A DNA stretch of 64,000 bases from Nissolia schottii (lineage: Eukaryota; Streptophyta; Magnoliopsida; Fabales; Fabaceae): positions 585,574-649,573 of the forward strand of contig QANU01073741.1 in assembly GCA_003254905.1 (NCBI GenBank), read 5' to 3'. Made by a program: the position numbers and the translations under genes. The first letter of the stretch is position 1, and each line of letters starts with the position of its first letter. Below the pieces are notes generated by a model. The model had not been told where the DNA came from and ran no database searches. It saw nothing but the letters and a program-made list of their open reading frames with translations. Shown piece by piece: positions 33,245 through 44,965 of this stretch.

Positions 33245-34244
33245 GTATGGTAGTTAAAATGACAATATTGAGAATGCTTTTAGCAATTGCAATAGCAAAA
33301 GGCTGGTTTTTGCAATAGCTAGACATTAACACAACCTTTCTACATGATGATCTCCATGAGGAAGTATTCATGAACCTGCCTCCTGGATTGTGTGTTTTTG
33401 ATTCCACTTTGGTGTGTCAGCTTCAAAAGTCTCTCTATGACTTGAAGAAAGCCAGCAGGCAATGGAATGCCAAGCTCGTGGTTGTTCTCACTGACTTTGG
33501 CTATACACAATCTAAATCTGATTATTCATTGTTTACTAAGAAAACATCTAATGGATTCACAACCATATTGGTGTATGTAGATGACTTAGTACTATCTGGA
33601 AACGACATGATAAAAATTCAGTCCATTAAAGGGCTTCTTGATGATCTCTTGAAGATCAAGAACTTAGGGAATCTCAAATATTTTTTGGGAACGGAGGTGC
33701 ATGCTCATCATGGGGCATTACCTTATATCAGAGAAAATATCGCCTAAATCTCTAAGAGGACCATGGATTTCTTGATTTTAAGCCAATATCAACCCCATAG
33801 ACTATCATCTCAAATTGACCAAGAATTCGACTGACATACCTACATATTTTGGCTCATACAGACAACTCATTGGCAAACTTCTACACATACAAGACCTAAC
33901 ATATGCTATGCCGTTGTTAGACTCGATCAATTTCTCGATTGTCCTATTGAATCTCATATGCAAACAACTCATCGTGTGCTCAGATATCTCAAGGGTGAAC
34001 CAGCCACAGGATTGCTTTTCCCTGCTCACTCTGATCTGAAACTCAGTTGATATGCTGATGCAGATTGGGTCACTTGACCTGAGACACGATGATCTTTATC
34101 TGACTTTGTTTGTATTCTAGGGACAACTATGGTCTCCTGGAGAAGCAAGAAATAGACGACAGTGACTCGCTCATCATTTGAAGCCAAATACCACTCTCTA
34201 GCACAGATCACTTGCAAAGTCCAATGGCTTATTTCCCTGATTCA
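33245..34244 (+). pseudogene. Copia reverse transcriptase C-terminus and RNase H N-terminus
   Basis: An open segment (33370-33744) contains the palm motifs SLYDLKKASRQWN and the catalytic YVDD (33574-33585), then LKYFLGTEV. After 33744 frame changes and stops follow. Recognisable pieces include YRQLIGKLLH (about 33856) and the RNase H block SSFEAKYHSLAQITCKVQWL (about 34175-34234). The frame is then cut at 34244 by the solo LTR. Confidence 0.85.
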
Positions 34245-35532
34245 TGTTGAAAGCTTTTCTGTTTCTGTTTGATTTTCCTATCTACTGTTTTGCTTTCAAA
34301 TCCCCACAAGGATTCAATTGCAGTACAGTGAAAGGGTTGTCGTCCTCTGGGAATTGGTAATACAATGCCATTCTTTGATATTGTTATTTAAGCAATAGGA
34401 GGTTGGTTCATCATTTGTGATAACAAATTTATAAAGACGGGAAATTGTAAAATAAGCAATAGATTGAACAAACTTGTACACAGTAAAGAAAGCTGTTGGG
34501 ATTTGATTTGTAATATCACTTTTACAAATCCAATAATTCCATGCATATGATCTATTAAATTCTTGATTCCCTCACACCAGTTCTCATCTTAAATCACCTA
34601 TCTCTAGCGTGATAAGATCATTCGATTCTCGTTGTTAGTGGCCGATGTCTCGCACAATTAACAAAGCAAACCGATACAACTCCGTGTGTTAAAATGACTA
34701 ATAAACCGAACTCTATGTCTAGATGATTTGATCTAGATCCAACTCAATGATGTAGTTATCACTCACAAAATCAGGTTTCAAATCAAGCTTTAGGTAGCTA
34801 AGCTAAAACAAGCATTAAGTGCAAGATCAACTCATGGAAATCATTGAATAACATAGATTCATATACAATAATTTAAGATGGATAGATTCAAGCAATAAAA
34901 CTCATCAAATCCCAACAATAGGAAGGTTAGCTATCCATAGACATGGATGTTTTCCAGCTTACAAGGAGAAATCAAAGAAAGCAAGACGATCGGCAAGCTA
35001 CAGTGGTGCGTTTCCACTCCACAGTGAGTGACGACCCTCGGAATCTCTTCCCTTTGCTCCTTTGGACGAGTCTTCTTTCTCCTTAGCTCTCCTCTCTGTT
35101 TCCAACTCCGAATCCTCCTTGCTCTGAATGAGTTCATGTCCTTTTATAGAAAAATTTTCGCAAGGGTCAATGAGCGGACTACAGGGCTCACTGAGCGAAT
35201 TGCAGGGGTTTAGGTTTCTTCACTTTGAAGTTACTTCGCCCTTAAGCAAGCCCACTTGGAACAAAGGTCGCTCAGCGGCCTTGAGAGGGTACTGAGCGAC
35301 CAGAAACCTCTTTTGTCCTTCCATTCTTCTCGCCTTGTAATCCCTTTGATCCATGCCTCTTACCTATATGGGAAATTGTCAAGAAATGCATCATTTTACA
35401 CATATATGTATCCATTCTTGAAAACTTAATAAAATCATACAAAGATGGGGAAATTGGCTAGAAAATTCATATTGAACAATCCATATAAGTGTCATTTTAA
35501 CTTGTAAAAATATCAAACTATAACAGTTATCA
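34245..35532. mobile_element. Solo LTR (about 1.3 kb) inside copia RNase H
   Basis: The block starts TGTTGAAAGC and ends CAGTTATCA. It is flanked by ATTCA (34240-34244) and CTTCA (35533-35537), a 5-bp target duplication with one mismatch. Removing it restores the RNase H reading from LIH into DF and the following block. It has no coding sequence. The family is unknown to me; the GGTTGTCGTCCTCTGGGAAT motif at about 34336 recurs, from memory, in plant repeats. Orientation is not determined. Confidence 0.72.
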
Positions 35533-35537
35533 CTTCA

Positions 35538-35818
35538 CGATTTTGCTATCCTTGTTACTGATTCTGTTTCCATTGCTTGTGACAATTAGATTGCAATTTA
35601 TATCGCTGCAAATCCAGCGTTTCATGAACAAAAGAAACACATCGAATTTGATTGTCATGTTGTGCGTGACAAAGTTCAAGAGAAGGTGAGTCAACAACGA
35701 CCTCTCTATAAGGAACCAACTAGCTGACTTTTTACCAAGCCCTTAGCCCCAAGACCTTTCCAGCATCTCTTTGGCAAGCTAGGCATGATAAATTTTCACG
35801 CTCCAGCTTTGGAGGGGG
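35538..35818 (+). pseudogene. Copia RNase H C-terminus and polypurine tract
   Basis: The frame shows SVSIACDN, a stop in place of the usual Gln, [29 protein letters not shown] and, after another stop, LFTKPLAPRPFQHLFGKLGM. The tract TTTGGAGGGGG (35808-35818) directly precedes the 3' LTR, as expected for the plus-strand primer. Confidence 0.85.
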
Positions 35819-36128
35819 TGTGATCAGGGTCAGTTAGTTAGAAAGTTGGTAAAGGGGTTATGCCAAGCTCACCAACTCAATGGGCACATGTGTTAATTAG
35901 CAGTTAAGTTAGTTAGAGTTGAGTCTCATCTCAGCTACATTTTAACTTAATTTCATTGTAATTTCATGTAGATTTAGTGTAGAGATAGATTGTATATAAG
36001 CTTACTTGATTCACGAGAGTAATCAAATGATTCATTTTCACACATTCATCAACATTGAGCATTCTATGAATCCTCTCAATTTTCTCACTGTTCTTCATTG
36101 TTTCAACAATGAAATTTCAGCTTTCACA
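35819..36128 (+). repeat. Copia 3' LTR
   Basis: It starts TGTGATCAGG and ends CAGCTTTCACA (310 bp) and is followed by the target copy TCCTC. It is similar to the 5' LTR over its full length. Confidence 0.87.
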
Positions 36129-37880
36129 TCCTCTTGTGTGCTCAGAAGTCAAATGGTTTACAATATATTGACGAAAATAGTAAAGTGATATGGCCAAATA
36201 CATTATAATGAAAATTGAATAATATTTGTGACCAGCGCGAAGCTAGATAGTTCCTTTACAGGGCAATATCAACTTTATAAATAAAATAATAGGAGCAAGA
36301 ATCTTTTAAAATAAAAAATTTAATTTAGAGAATAAAGTTAGTATTTTTACTATTAGATCATTAAAGTGAGTAGTGAGATCCATATCTATTTTAATGATTT
36401 AATGATGAAAACATTCACTTAACTACCCTTTGAAGTAAAATTTTTACTTTAAAAGATCTTTTCTCAAATAGATAATAAATAAATTAAGTAGTATGAGATA
36501 TTTACTTCATGGGGTATTTGAGAAACCGCCATATCACTTTATCTCTTTTAATTTTCACTCATTTAACCGTGAGTGAGTAATTTAATTAAAAATTATGAGA
36601 AAAGAGTTCTTAATATGATTCACAATTTTCATTACATAAAAAAAATTTAGGGAGGACTAAATTTTAAAAAAATATCTATACAAAACTTTGAAGAAAATTA
36701 TTATTATTATTATTTTGGCAGGGGGGAGGGGGGCAATGCCCCGTAGGCCATAAGAGGCTCTGCCCCTGTTTGTGACGAGAAACACCTAATTTTTTTTTTC
36801 TTTATTCTTATATAAAAACAATTGATGCATTGAAAATTTATTTATTTTTGGCTGTATCATCAAATTATATATAATTACATCAACAATAACAACTGACAAG
36901 ACATAAAAAAATAACTATTAAAATGATACGGCATAATTAAATGTTCGCATAAAACTATTTTATAATAACATTGTATTCAAAATAATTTTTTTTAAAAAGG
37001 GATAACAAGATATTGAAAGAAAAAAATTATATATATATATATTTATTTATTTAATATAAGATATCTTGACTCGCATTTTAATTATTGTTAGATAAAATTT
37101 TAATGATTATAAGTCTCAATAAAATTTTATATAAAATAGTAAATAAAGTATGTATTTATATCAATTCTGACAACAAACGAGTTTATGTAACATAATTTTA
37201 TCGGAAAAAAGTCACGTTTTGGACTCGATGAATTTGACGAGGCATACTAGTTAGTAAGTGACTTTTTTTGTGAACCACAACTAGTGCTTCAATATCTTAC
37301 ACTGTTTTCTTTTCGTGGACAAAAGAGATGTGCATCCATATGTGCTTCATTATAATTTGAAAAGGAAAACTCGTGAAAGCACCTTCTCTGGTCGACAAGA
37401 AATCACGGATAGAAAGTGGGCTGACATTTTTTAATTTTTATATTTAATTATTTTTGCATTTGTACATTTATCTATGGATATATATATATATATAGAGAGA
37501 GAAAAGCCTATATATCCCAAGCATAATCATATGATGGATATTATTTTAAGAATTTAATTTCTCTGTATTACGAATTTAATAATAGAATGTGTTATACTTG
37601 TGCGTTGACTTTCATACATATTAGTAGTATCTAAAATAATAATGTTTACTAATATAATATCACACAATTGACTCTTACACTTATACATTTGTAAGGTGAA
37701 TGAATATAAATTAAACGTTTACTTAAAAGTTTTTAACGTAGCTGGTTTCTAGGATTGAATAAAGAGAGAAAATAGTTATCAATTAAGAATAGAGAAGGAA
37801 GGTTGTGGGAAAGTAGTACTACTTGTTTGAAGAGATATTTGTGGTTCACAAAGAATAAGCGGATTTTGCCTATCTTTCTT
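36129..37880. repeat. Original 3' flank, copy 2 (X')
   Basis: Homologous to 26105-27829. It begins with the exact target copy TCCTC and continues past 37880 into sequence absent from copy 1, so this is the ancestral location. It has no gene, only AT-rich DNA and a G-rich patch at about 36721-36740. Confidence 0.85.
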
Positions 37881-38782
37881 TGTTTTTAACAAGTCACCTT
37901 AGCTAGCGGGCATCTTGTGACTGCATGTTCATCCAATTTGGACCATAGTTTCCGTGAGCAAGGCATATTTCTACGTGATTAATTTGTATGAAGGTTGAAA
38001 GAGAAAAGTCTATGAGCGAAAGCTCCAAACGCCTTTGAGCGAAATGGACAGGCTCTCGTTTAACAGCATCATGAAAATTAATCCAATATGTACTTTTTTT
38101 TTATTTTGATTTTATGGGCATGCATGATTATTCTCTTTTAAGATGTTCAACAAAGGCTTTCTTTAGCTAAGTGCAACGACACGGAGAAAAAAATTCATAG
38201 ACCAATTAGAACATTCATCTTCAAATATAATTTTGAGGTGTTCATGACTCTCCAATAACTAAGTTCAATGTGAAACTTCTTTAATTAGGTCCTTGTTATA
38301 AAATTTGACATAGTGTATTTTTTGGGCCAATTTGGATCATATTTTAGTTTGACCTAACTCGACTCAATGTCAAATAATTAATTATTTAAAAGTTATATTT
38401 TTTTAGAATAATTAATAATAAATTATAAGATTTTATATGTCAAATAAATGATTTAGGACCTCCTTACTCAAGACTCCACAGGATCCAAATTATACTTTTA
38501 AATAAGGGTGAAACTAAATTTTTTTTTATATAATAATACTGAATATTATATATTTGCTTATAATTTGTTTACACTCACAGTAAAAATAAAATCCTTTTAA
38601 TATAAAAATATTTGAAAAATATAACTATAAAATGTACCAGCATGTTTATTTTGAATTACGTATTTACTATTTTTTAAGTTTCAAAATTTTTAATAAATAT
38701 TTGACAATGAAATACATAAAAAAAAGTACATATCAGCTACCAAAATAAAATAGAATATATATATATATATATATATATATAT
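37881..38782. other. Intergenic, AT-rich
   Basis: No gene seen. It ends in an (AT)n run that directly borders the assembly gap. Confidence 0.5.
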
Positions 38783-39000
38783 NNNNNNNNNNNNNNNNNN
38801 NNNNNNNNNNNNNNNNNNNNNNNNNNNNNNNNNNNNNNNNNNNNNNNNNNNNNNNNNNNNNNNNNNNNNNNNNNNNNNNNNNNNNNNNNNNNNNNNNNNN
38901 NNNNNNNNNNNNNNNNNNNNNNNNNNNNNNNNNNNNNNNNNNNNNNNNNNNNNNNNNNNNNNNNNNNNNNNNNNNNNNNNNNNNNNNNNNNNNNNNNNNN
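38783..39000. other. Assembly gap (218 N)
   Basis: The N run follows an (AT)n microsatellite, the likely reason why assembly failed here. Any translation across it is meaningless. Confidence 0.99.
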
Positions 39001-40597
39001 TTTATTCTGTACATGTATTACTTTATAGTTTGATAAAACATAACTCAATTATGATAAATTTATAAAATCGGCTTAATAAACTCAATAGATATTGTCTAAT
39101 ACACACAAAGTCGACTAAGTATCTAAAAAAGTTACCAAATTTATACATCTTGAGGTAAACTTGTAAACTCGTAGGTAGATATTAACTCGTAAACTCACTA
39201 CTAAAATCAAGAGTTTACTTAAACTCGTACGAGTTTACCAAAAAAGAGTTTACATGAGTGCTAACTCGTTTTGTGTAATGAAATCGTAAATTAGTAAGTG
39301 TTTAAGAGTTAACTCGATAGTTTAATAACCATGATAGTATTTTTCTTTGGCGTGCAACTTAACGATAGTAGTACACCGGTGACGGATTACGTGTGACGAT
39401 TGACTTGATTTTAAATATTTTTTTGAATATTTATTGATGATTACTTTTTAATTAAAAAAGCGATGTTAAGATAATTTTTTAATAATTATAAAAAGAGTAT
39501 TTTATTTTTATTTTTATAATGAGAGTCACATTGTTAAAATGTTTTTATCTTAATTAAAAAAAAGGAAAAAGACCATAGTTAGACATAAAAAAAGAAATCG
39601 TTGTTACTTTATTGCTCCCTGCTTTTACGTTTATTTAGAATCATTGAAAAACCTCTAGAATATATTAAAAAAAATAAATTGTTCATCGTGGTAGATTCCA
39701 CTTAAAAGCTAGTAGCACCAAGTTCAAGTAGAATACAAAGTTTAAATGCATTCATCAAATTTGGAGGAGAACAACACAATCCAGCCAAAGATAAACAAAC
39801 AACCCAATTAAAACAAGAAATTAAGTTGCATTCAATGTCTCTGCAAATTTCCAGTATACAGTGGGATGACCAATTGTAGAAGTGCAGTGAAGCACGGCGA
39901 TTTTTTCTGTGTCGGTCTAATTAGGGTCTTTTTTTTTTCATTAGGGTAAAAAATGAAAATATTTTGATAACACGACTCAAATAACAAAAATAAAAATAAA
40001 ATTGTGAAGTCTTATGATTGGCTAGTAGAAAATAAATAAGAAACAACGAATAAGTAAGGAATATAATTCAGGAAAAATATATTGTATTAATGAGAAATGT
40101 CTATAAATAGATTAAGAAACAGAATCAGAACATAAATATAAAATTAACATAAAGTAGAAGTAATCGAACTAAATAAACATTAAATTAATTTAAAATAAAT
40201 CAGAGATATGATAATATTCTTAACAAAAATAATTCTCTTTAAAATTATTAAAAAATTCACATAGAATCACTCTTTTAATTAAAAAGCAAGAAAGGCTTAA
40301 AAGATATTAGTGGCTGCAGCATATGAGTATTCACGAGTTTTTGACTTGCGTAGAGAGTAATTGCTTCTGCAAGTTGCAACACTTGCCAAAAGCACCCTAT
40401 TTTCTGCAAGTTCTAAACCGCCGCTAATGCCCTATTTTTCTGATAGTGAAATTGTTTGGGATATAGACCTATCTCGTATAAGCACTACGTCACTATACGT
40501 ACCAGCGGTGAGAGTTTGGGCTAGCTGCAGAAGAAGCACGTCGGTTCACTCCATCACCATGGACGAAATTCGGTGATCAATATCTGCAATTGTAACC

Positions 40598-40653
<56 letters not shown>

Positions 40654-40785
40654 GTGTGTGTATAGTTCAGAATTTAGATATTAACATCTCTGCAAGCATA
40701 CAGCATTGCGACTGCATCGGCCATATTTTCCTGCATTTTTTTTCTTTTCTTTTCCATAATATCATATTACAGCAAAAATGCATCC
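39001..40785. other. Intergenic, with (ATT)n microsatellite
   Basis: AT-rich DNA with repeated ACTCGT/ACGAGTTTAC words at 39160-39320 and a long perfect (ATT)n at 40598-40649. A possible CACTA-type end (reverse complement CACTATCAGAAAAATAGG) lies at 40431-40448. No gene was recognised. Confidence 0.5.
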
Positions 40786-42740
40786 CACTATTACAAACAT
40801 GTTTATTACCGCCAGACACGTACCGTCAGATTTATATCCAACGATATTATCATTGGAAATAACAAATAAAATCAATTGTAACGGCTTTTAGGTTGGAATG
40901 GGGCAATTTTGGCCACGATTATTGTCGTTAAAAAATATGTGGGGACACACTGCATGTTTCCTACGCACATAACGTTGGACTAGTTACTGTAAAAAATATC
41001 TGACAGTAACAACCTCAAAATTTGTACAAACACACGTTTTCCTATGTTTGTAATGGTCGATAGGTTACCGTCGGATGGATAAATCCGATAGTAATAATAA
41101 AGCACCGCGACCTCAAGGAGGCTATATATACGGCTCCATCCTTCCCTCCTATATACTCACTCCGTCTCCATCCTCCTCTTTCTCTCCCTCTCCACCACGA
41201 CCACCACCCTCCTCTTTTTCTCTTTCTCCGTTGCTGCCGCCACTGCCGCCACCCGTATAGTACTAGAAACAATTCAGGTTAGTTTTTTTTCTTAATTTAT
41301 TTTAGTTAAATTTGTTAAGTTATTAGATTAATATTATGTTAGGTTGTTAGATTATGTTAATATTATGTTAGATTGTTAGATTAGGTTCTAATTTTTGTTA
41401 GTTGTTAAATATAAATAATTATGTTTGGTTGTTAGATTTATTTTGTGAATTAGGTTGTATATGTTAAAATAATTTTTTTAGGTTGTTTAGATTAGTTAGG
41501 TTGTTATGTTAATTTTTGACTAAGTTTTTAATTAAGTTGTTAATTTCTTTTTATTTATAATATGTTATATTGATTTTGTTACATTGTATGTTATATTAAT
41601 TAAGTTTATTTTGGTTAGATTAATATCTTATAATAGGTTAATTAATTAGGGTAATTTAATAATAAATTTTTAAGTTTAATATTAATAATTAATAAATATT
41701 TTTGGTTAATAGTTTAATATATTTTAGTTCTTATTTTTAATTTTTATATTTTATATTTTATTTTTGAATATTTAATTGTAATCATTTTATTTAATTTTTT
41801 ATTTTTAGTATGACAGATAAAATAAAAAGGCAGGTATCTAACTGTTATTCCGCATCCGCTAGGCAGAGTAGTAGGGGGAGGGGGAGAGGCAGGGGCTCGG
41901 AGACGTCTAGCAGCATGCCAACGTCCTCAAGCCCTCCCGTGAGGACAGTTTCATACCGACCCCTGGATTTAGGGAGGCTGTTAGAGACGACCAGGCCCAG
42001 GAGCCCGGTGATGATCCTGACTTGAGCTTCATGCCTCCGACGTCATCACAGTAGGTTTGGGAGCTATGCCGAGCATGCTCCACCACATCCTCCATCAGCC
42101 AACCAGATACTCCCACTGATACTCAATTTCAGGGATCCGCCACACATTGGGCACTAGTCATTATCCGACTCGACGAGAACAACAGTGGGCAAGTTTTGTT
42201 AATTATTTTTGTTTTATTTTTTAGCTGCTATTTATTTAATTTTTGTAGCATTACTAATATTGTTAATTATGCTTGTATAGGTGGATTCCCCATGAGACTG
42301 GATGTTACGTTGTGATCAGAGACTCTAAAGAAATGCTACAACAGAGTCGTCCATAAGTGCCAGGAGTAGACTAGTGAGGAGAAGTATTGCCTCTTTAACG
42401 TTTGGAAGGTAATTAAATTACTATTAATAATTTTTTAAATAAATATTTATTCTTAAATTAAATTATTTATTTAATTACTTAATAATGTTTTATTGTTTAT
42501 ATTTTTAGGATAATTTTAAATATGATCTTTCTGAAGAAGCCAGCATGAAGAAGGCATTCAACTATAGGGACAGTAGGCCTCTGCAACAGCTTTTGGGGGA
42601 CATTAGGTCGAGCAAGGACAAAAACCTCAAAACACCTCACGAAGGCCCAAGAGTTCGGGTGGAGTTGAGTGGGTGTGACGTTAAGGCAACAGAGAACACC
42701 CACCTCAAAGGAGGTAAAAGGAAGCTTAATGCCTAATTAG
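40786..42740 (+). mobile_element. Second CACTA element, left end and first gene remnant
   Basis: The sequence CACTATTACAAACATG at 40786 begins a region with subterminal TACCGTC/TACCGCC words (40808, 40823, 41064) and ACGGTA-like variants. It then has a TATA box (CTATATATAC, about 41122) and a decayed coding region. This matches the 5' organisation of CACTA elements. No right end could be identified; the segment probably ends where gypsy-type sequence starts. Confidence 0.6.
41811..42736 (+). pseudogene. Decayed Transposase_24-like CACTA gene
   Basis: Three exon-like pieces can be seen. 41811-42030 has the basic SSRGRGRGRGS stretch. 42120-42420 has the blocks ALVIIRLDENNSG and WIPHETGCYV, with stops. 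42510-42736 has DNFKYDLSEEASMKKAFNYR then HEGPRVRVELSG. The introns between them are AT-rich with plausible GT/AG ends. The pattern resembles the second CACTA gene (plant transposase Ptta/En/Spm family) but is too broken for certainty. Confidence 0.5.
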
Positions 42741-43387
42741 GAAAAAAAGTAATTGTAAATGTAAATCCTATGTGCTAGTTTCCTATTCTATACTAAGTGG
42801 AAAACCTGGTCCCGAGGGGAGCAAGACTCCATGGCGATGATAGATTTGTCGCCGTCAATTATTCTATGTCTCCTCCGATAATGAACCAAAGATTCACGAT
42901 TGGAGTAAACAGAGACATTATCCTTTACCTCAAGGGCCACCCAATCATAGGCGTTGAGGGCTTCGCTCTCATCCCTGGAGTTACCATTAGCATTCTCTGG
43001 GACTAGCCGGATAGTTTCACCATAGCATTGAGGAGATGAGAAGATAAACTTAGAAAATCAAAGAAAATCTCTCTCTAACTAAGCAAGATTGCAGGAAGGC
43101 ACAGGGGATTCTAGAAAGTCTATTTGTTCCCTTTCATCCCTATTTAAACTTTTACCTTTTGGAGATCTCGCGCAAGATCAATGGTTGTAAAGTGAGGCAA
43201 CCCAACAGACCCCAAGCATCCACTAGACGCAAGATCCATAGTTGGGTTTTTTTTTTTTTTTTTCATTTCCTCGAGCACTTCACCAATTTTGCCACATGCC
43301 CCACCATCATTACAAGTCGTTACGTCTCATAAATAGAAGAGGTTCAAGCTTGCACTGTCCGCTATGATGACGACTAAGCTTGAGGGT
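42741..43387. other. Unassigned, moderately GC-rich DNA
   Basis: Contains a 69-codon open frame (42797-43003) with no recognised domain and a poly-T run at 43247-43263. It may be retrotransposon-derived, but I cannot support a name. Confidence 0.4.
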
Positions 43388-43933
43388 TGTTTATCGGTCC
43401 GACCTAATGAATAGGCCTGAATCTAATAAATGGGCCTGAGCACGAGAGACAGACCCATTGGGAGGATCTAAACACAAAAATGGCCCAAACAACGTGAGTT
43501 CAAAAGGCAGAGATGAACGGTTACAAGAAGGCGGTACCAGACGAAGTGGTCAAAGAGGAAACTCGAAGGATCCCCTAGATCCTAGGAGATCCCCCCATAC
43601 TCGCAATGAATATTCTCCCCCTCCCAAAACTTGTCAATGTGGGAGATCCCTAACTTCTCAATTATAAAGAGATAGAGGCAAAGTCAGTCTGCGGTATGTT
43701 CCAAATCCTCAATCTCAAAATTCCTAAAACTCATTCTAACTTAAGCATCAGAGTACCTTGCAGGTTCACCTATGGGTGTCTCACAACCAAGAAGGAGTCG
43801 ATCAAAGCAGAAGGAACATTGGAGGCACATGGACACATGGTTGTAAAATCAATGGGCAAAACATTGTGTACCAATTTGACCTAATGAATAGGCCCAAGTC
43901 CAATAAATGGGCCCGAGTGCGAGAGATAGGCGG
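43388..43933 (+). mobile_element. Gypsy-type element remnant: one LTR, short spacer and a second LTR start
   Basis: The first 70 bp (43388-43455) are repeated at 43865-43933, sharing GACCTAATGAATAGGCC, AATAAATGGGCC and CGAGAGA. Within the first copy lies TAACTTAAGCATCAGAGTAC followed by CTTGCAGG, a signature I associate with the R-U5 of Tat-like gypsy LTRs. The LTR would end ...GGAACA at 43818, followed by TTGGAGGCACATGG, which resembles a degenerate primer-binding site. The interior is reduced to about 45 bp and the second LTR is truncated. Confidence 0.5.
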
Positions 43934-44827
43934 AGTCCTAATTAATTTTTTTTTATAAATGAGTACTAATTAATTGATTTTGCACGTAAATGCTAAATAG
44001 TACTCCAATCATATCCTTTTCAATCTGGGCCAATTAATGCAACCGATAAGTCAAATGTAAGTTATTGGAGGTTCCTTAATCCACGTTCTTCGACCATTCG
44101 CAATCTCACAATACTTCAAAATGAAAAAGTAAATTAGATGGCCAATGTATCTGGGTACAAGGTGTCCAAATAAACTATAATAACATAAATCACCTTATTA
44201 TTAGGATAATGAAATCTATTTTATTTAAATAGATTCTTCAAGGCATGCTTGTTATTTGTAGGGAAAATGAGTAATTTCCGTTACTTCACTTAATCTAACA
44301 AAAACTCTTTAATAACATAGTAGTTAAATTCTGTCAAAGGTTTTAAGTATACGTCATTGATAATTTTCTAAGCATGCATCCAGCTAATTAAGTGCAATTA
44401 TAATACTGAGACAATTAACTGATCGATAAGCATGTGTGATGCATGAATAAGTATATGGTCATAAGTTTAACTCTAGCCAAGTTGTACACATATGAAGAAC
44501 GTATTTTGACCTAATCGAAAAGACACATAAATCATGGTAGTCAAGAAAATTACTAGAAAATCAGCAAGCATGTGAAAACAATACGACAAAGATTATTAAT
44601 TATTGGATAAATAATTGGTCGTATGAATATTAATATACTTATTCTTTCAAATAGTCACATATAACTAAATGAGATCTCATGAAATTAACGTATTTCCTAA
44701 TAAATGGTGAATAAAGGGTAAATAAACATATCCTATAATGCTTTCAAATAACATCCCCCTCGTATTTGAGGCATGCATACTCAGCAGCATCCCCAAGAAG
44801 CAAACCTTGGCTTCACTTCCCTTGTAC
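43934..44827. other. Upstream region of the CHX20-like gene
   Basis: AT-rich, no gene or repeat recognised. The last few hundred bases probably carry the CHX20 promoter. Confidence 0.5.
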
Positions 44828-44838
44828 TCTATAAATAC
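44828..44838 (+). promoter_or_regulatory. TATA box of the CHX20-like gene
   Basis: TCTATAAATAC lies 128 bp before the start codon in a CAACCCCCAACC-rich context. This places transcription start near 44860, with a leader of about 100 nt. Confidence 0.65.
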
Positions 44839-44965
44839 AACCCCCAACCAACCACCCTCTATAACCATAAATAAATGAGTATTCTGGGAGCGCTTTAATA
44901 CACACACAGATTACTACGCCGCTCCTTCCAAGAAAACCGCGTCCATCTCACACAACACCATCACC

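Larger units (their letters stand above)
25799..36128 (+). mobile_element. Ty1/copia retrotransposon, rearranged and twice interrupted
   Basis: LTR copies at 25799-26104 and 35819-36128 and a TCCTC target duplication (25794-25798 and 36129-36133) define the outer limits. The order of domains inside is gag zinc knuckle, protease, integrase, reverse transcriptase, RNase H, which is the copia order. The 5' LTR is not followed by a primer-binding site and gag start. Instead it is followed by 1.7 kb that is also present downstream of the 3' LTR. A Mutator-like element splits the reverse transcriptase and a solo LTR splits RNase H. Many stops and frameshifts make it inactive. Confidence 0.9.

Noticed and set aside
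38733-39048. Long minus-strand reading frames across the N run
   Set aside because: They exist only because N is translated as X; the bordering DNA is an (AT)n repeat.
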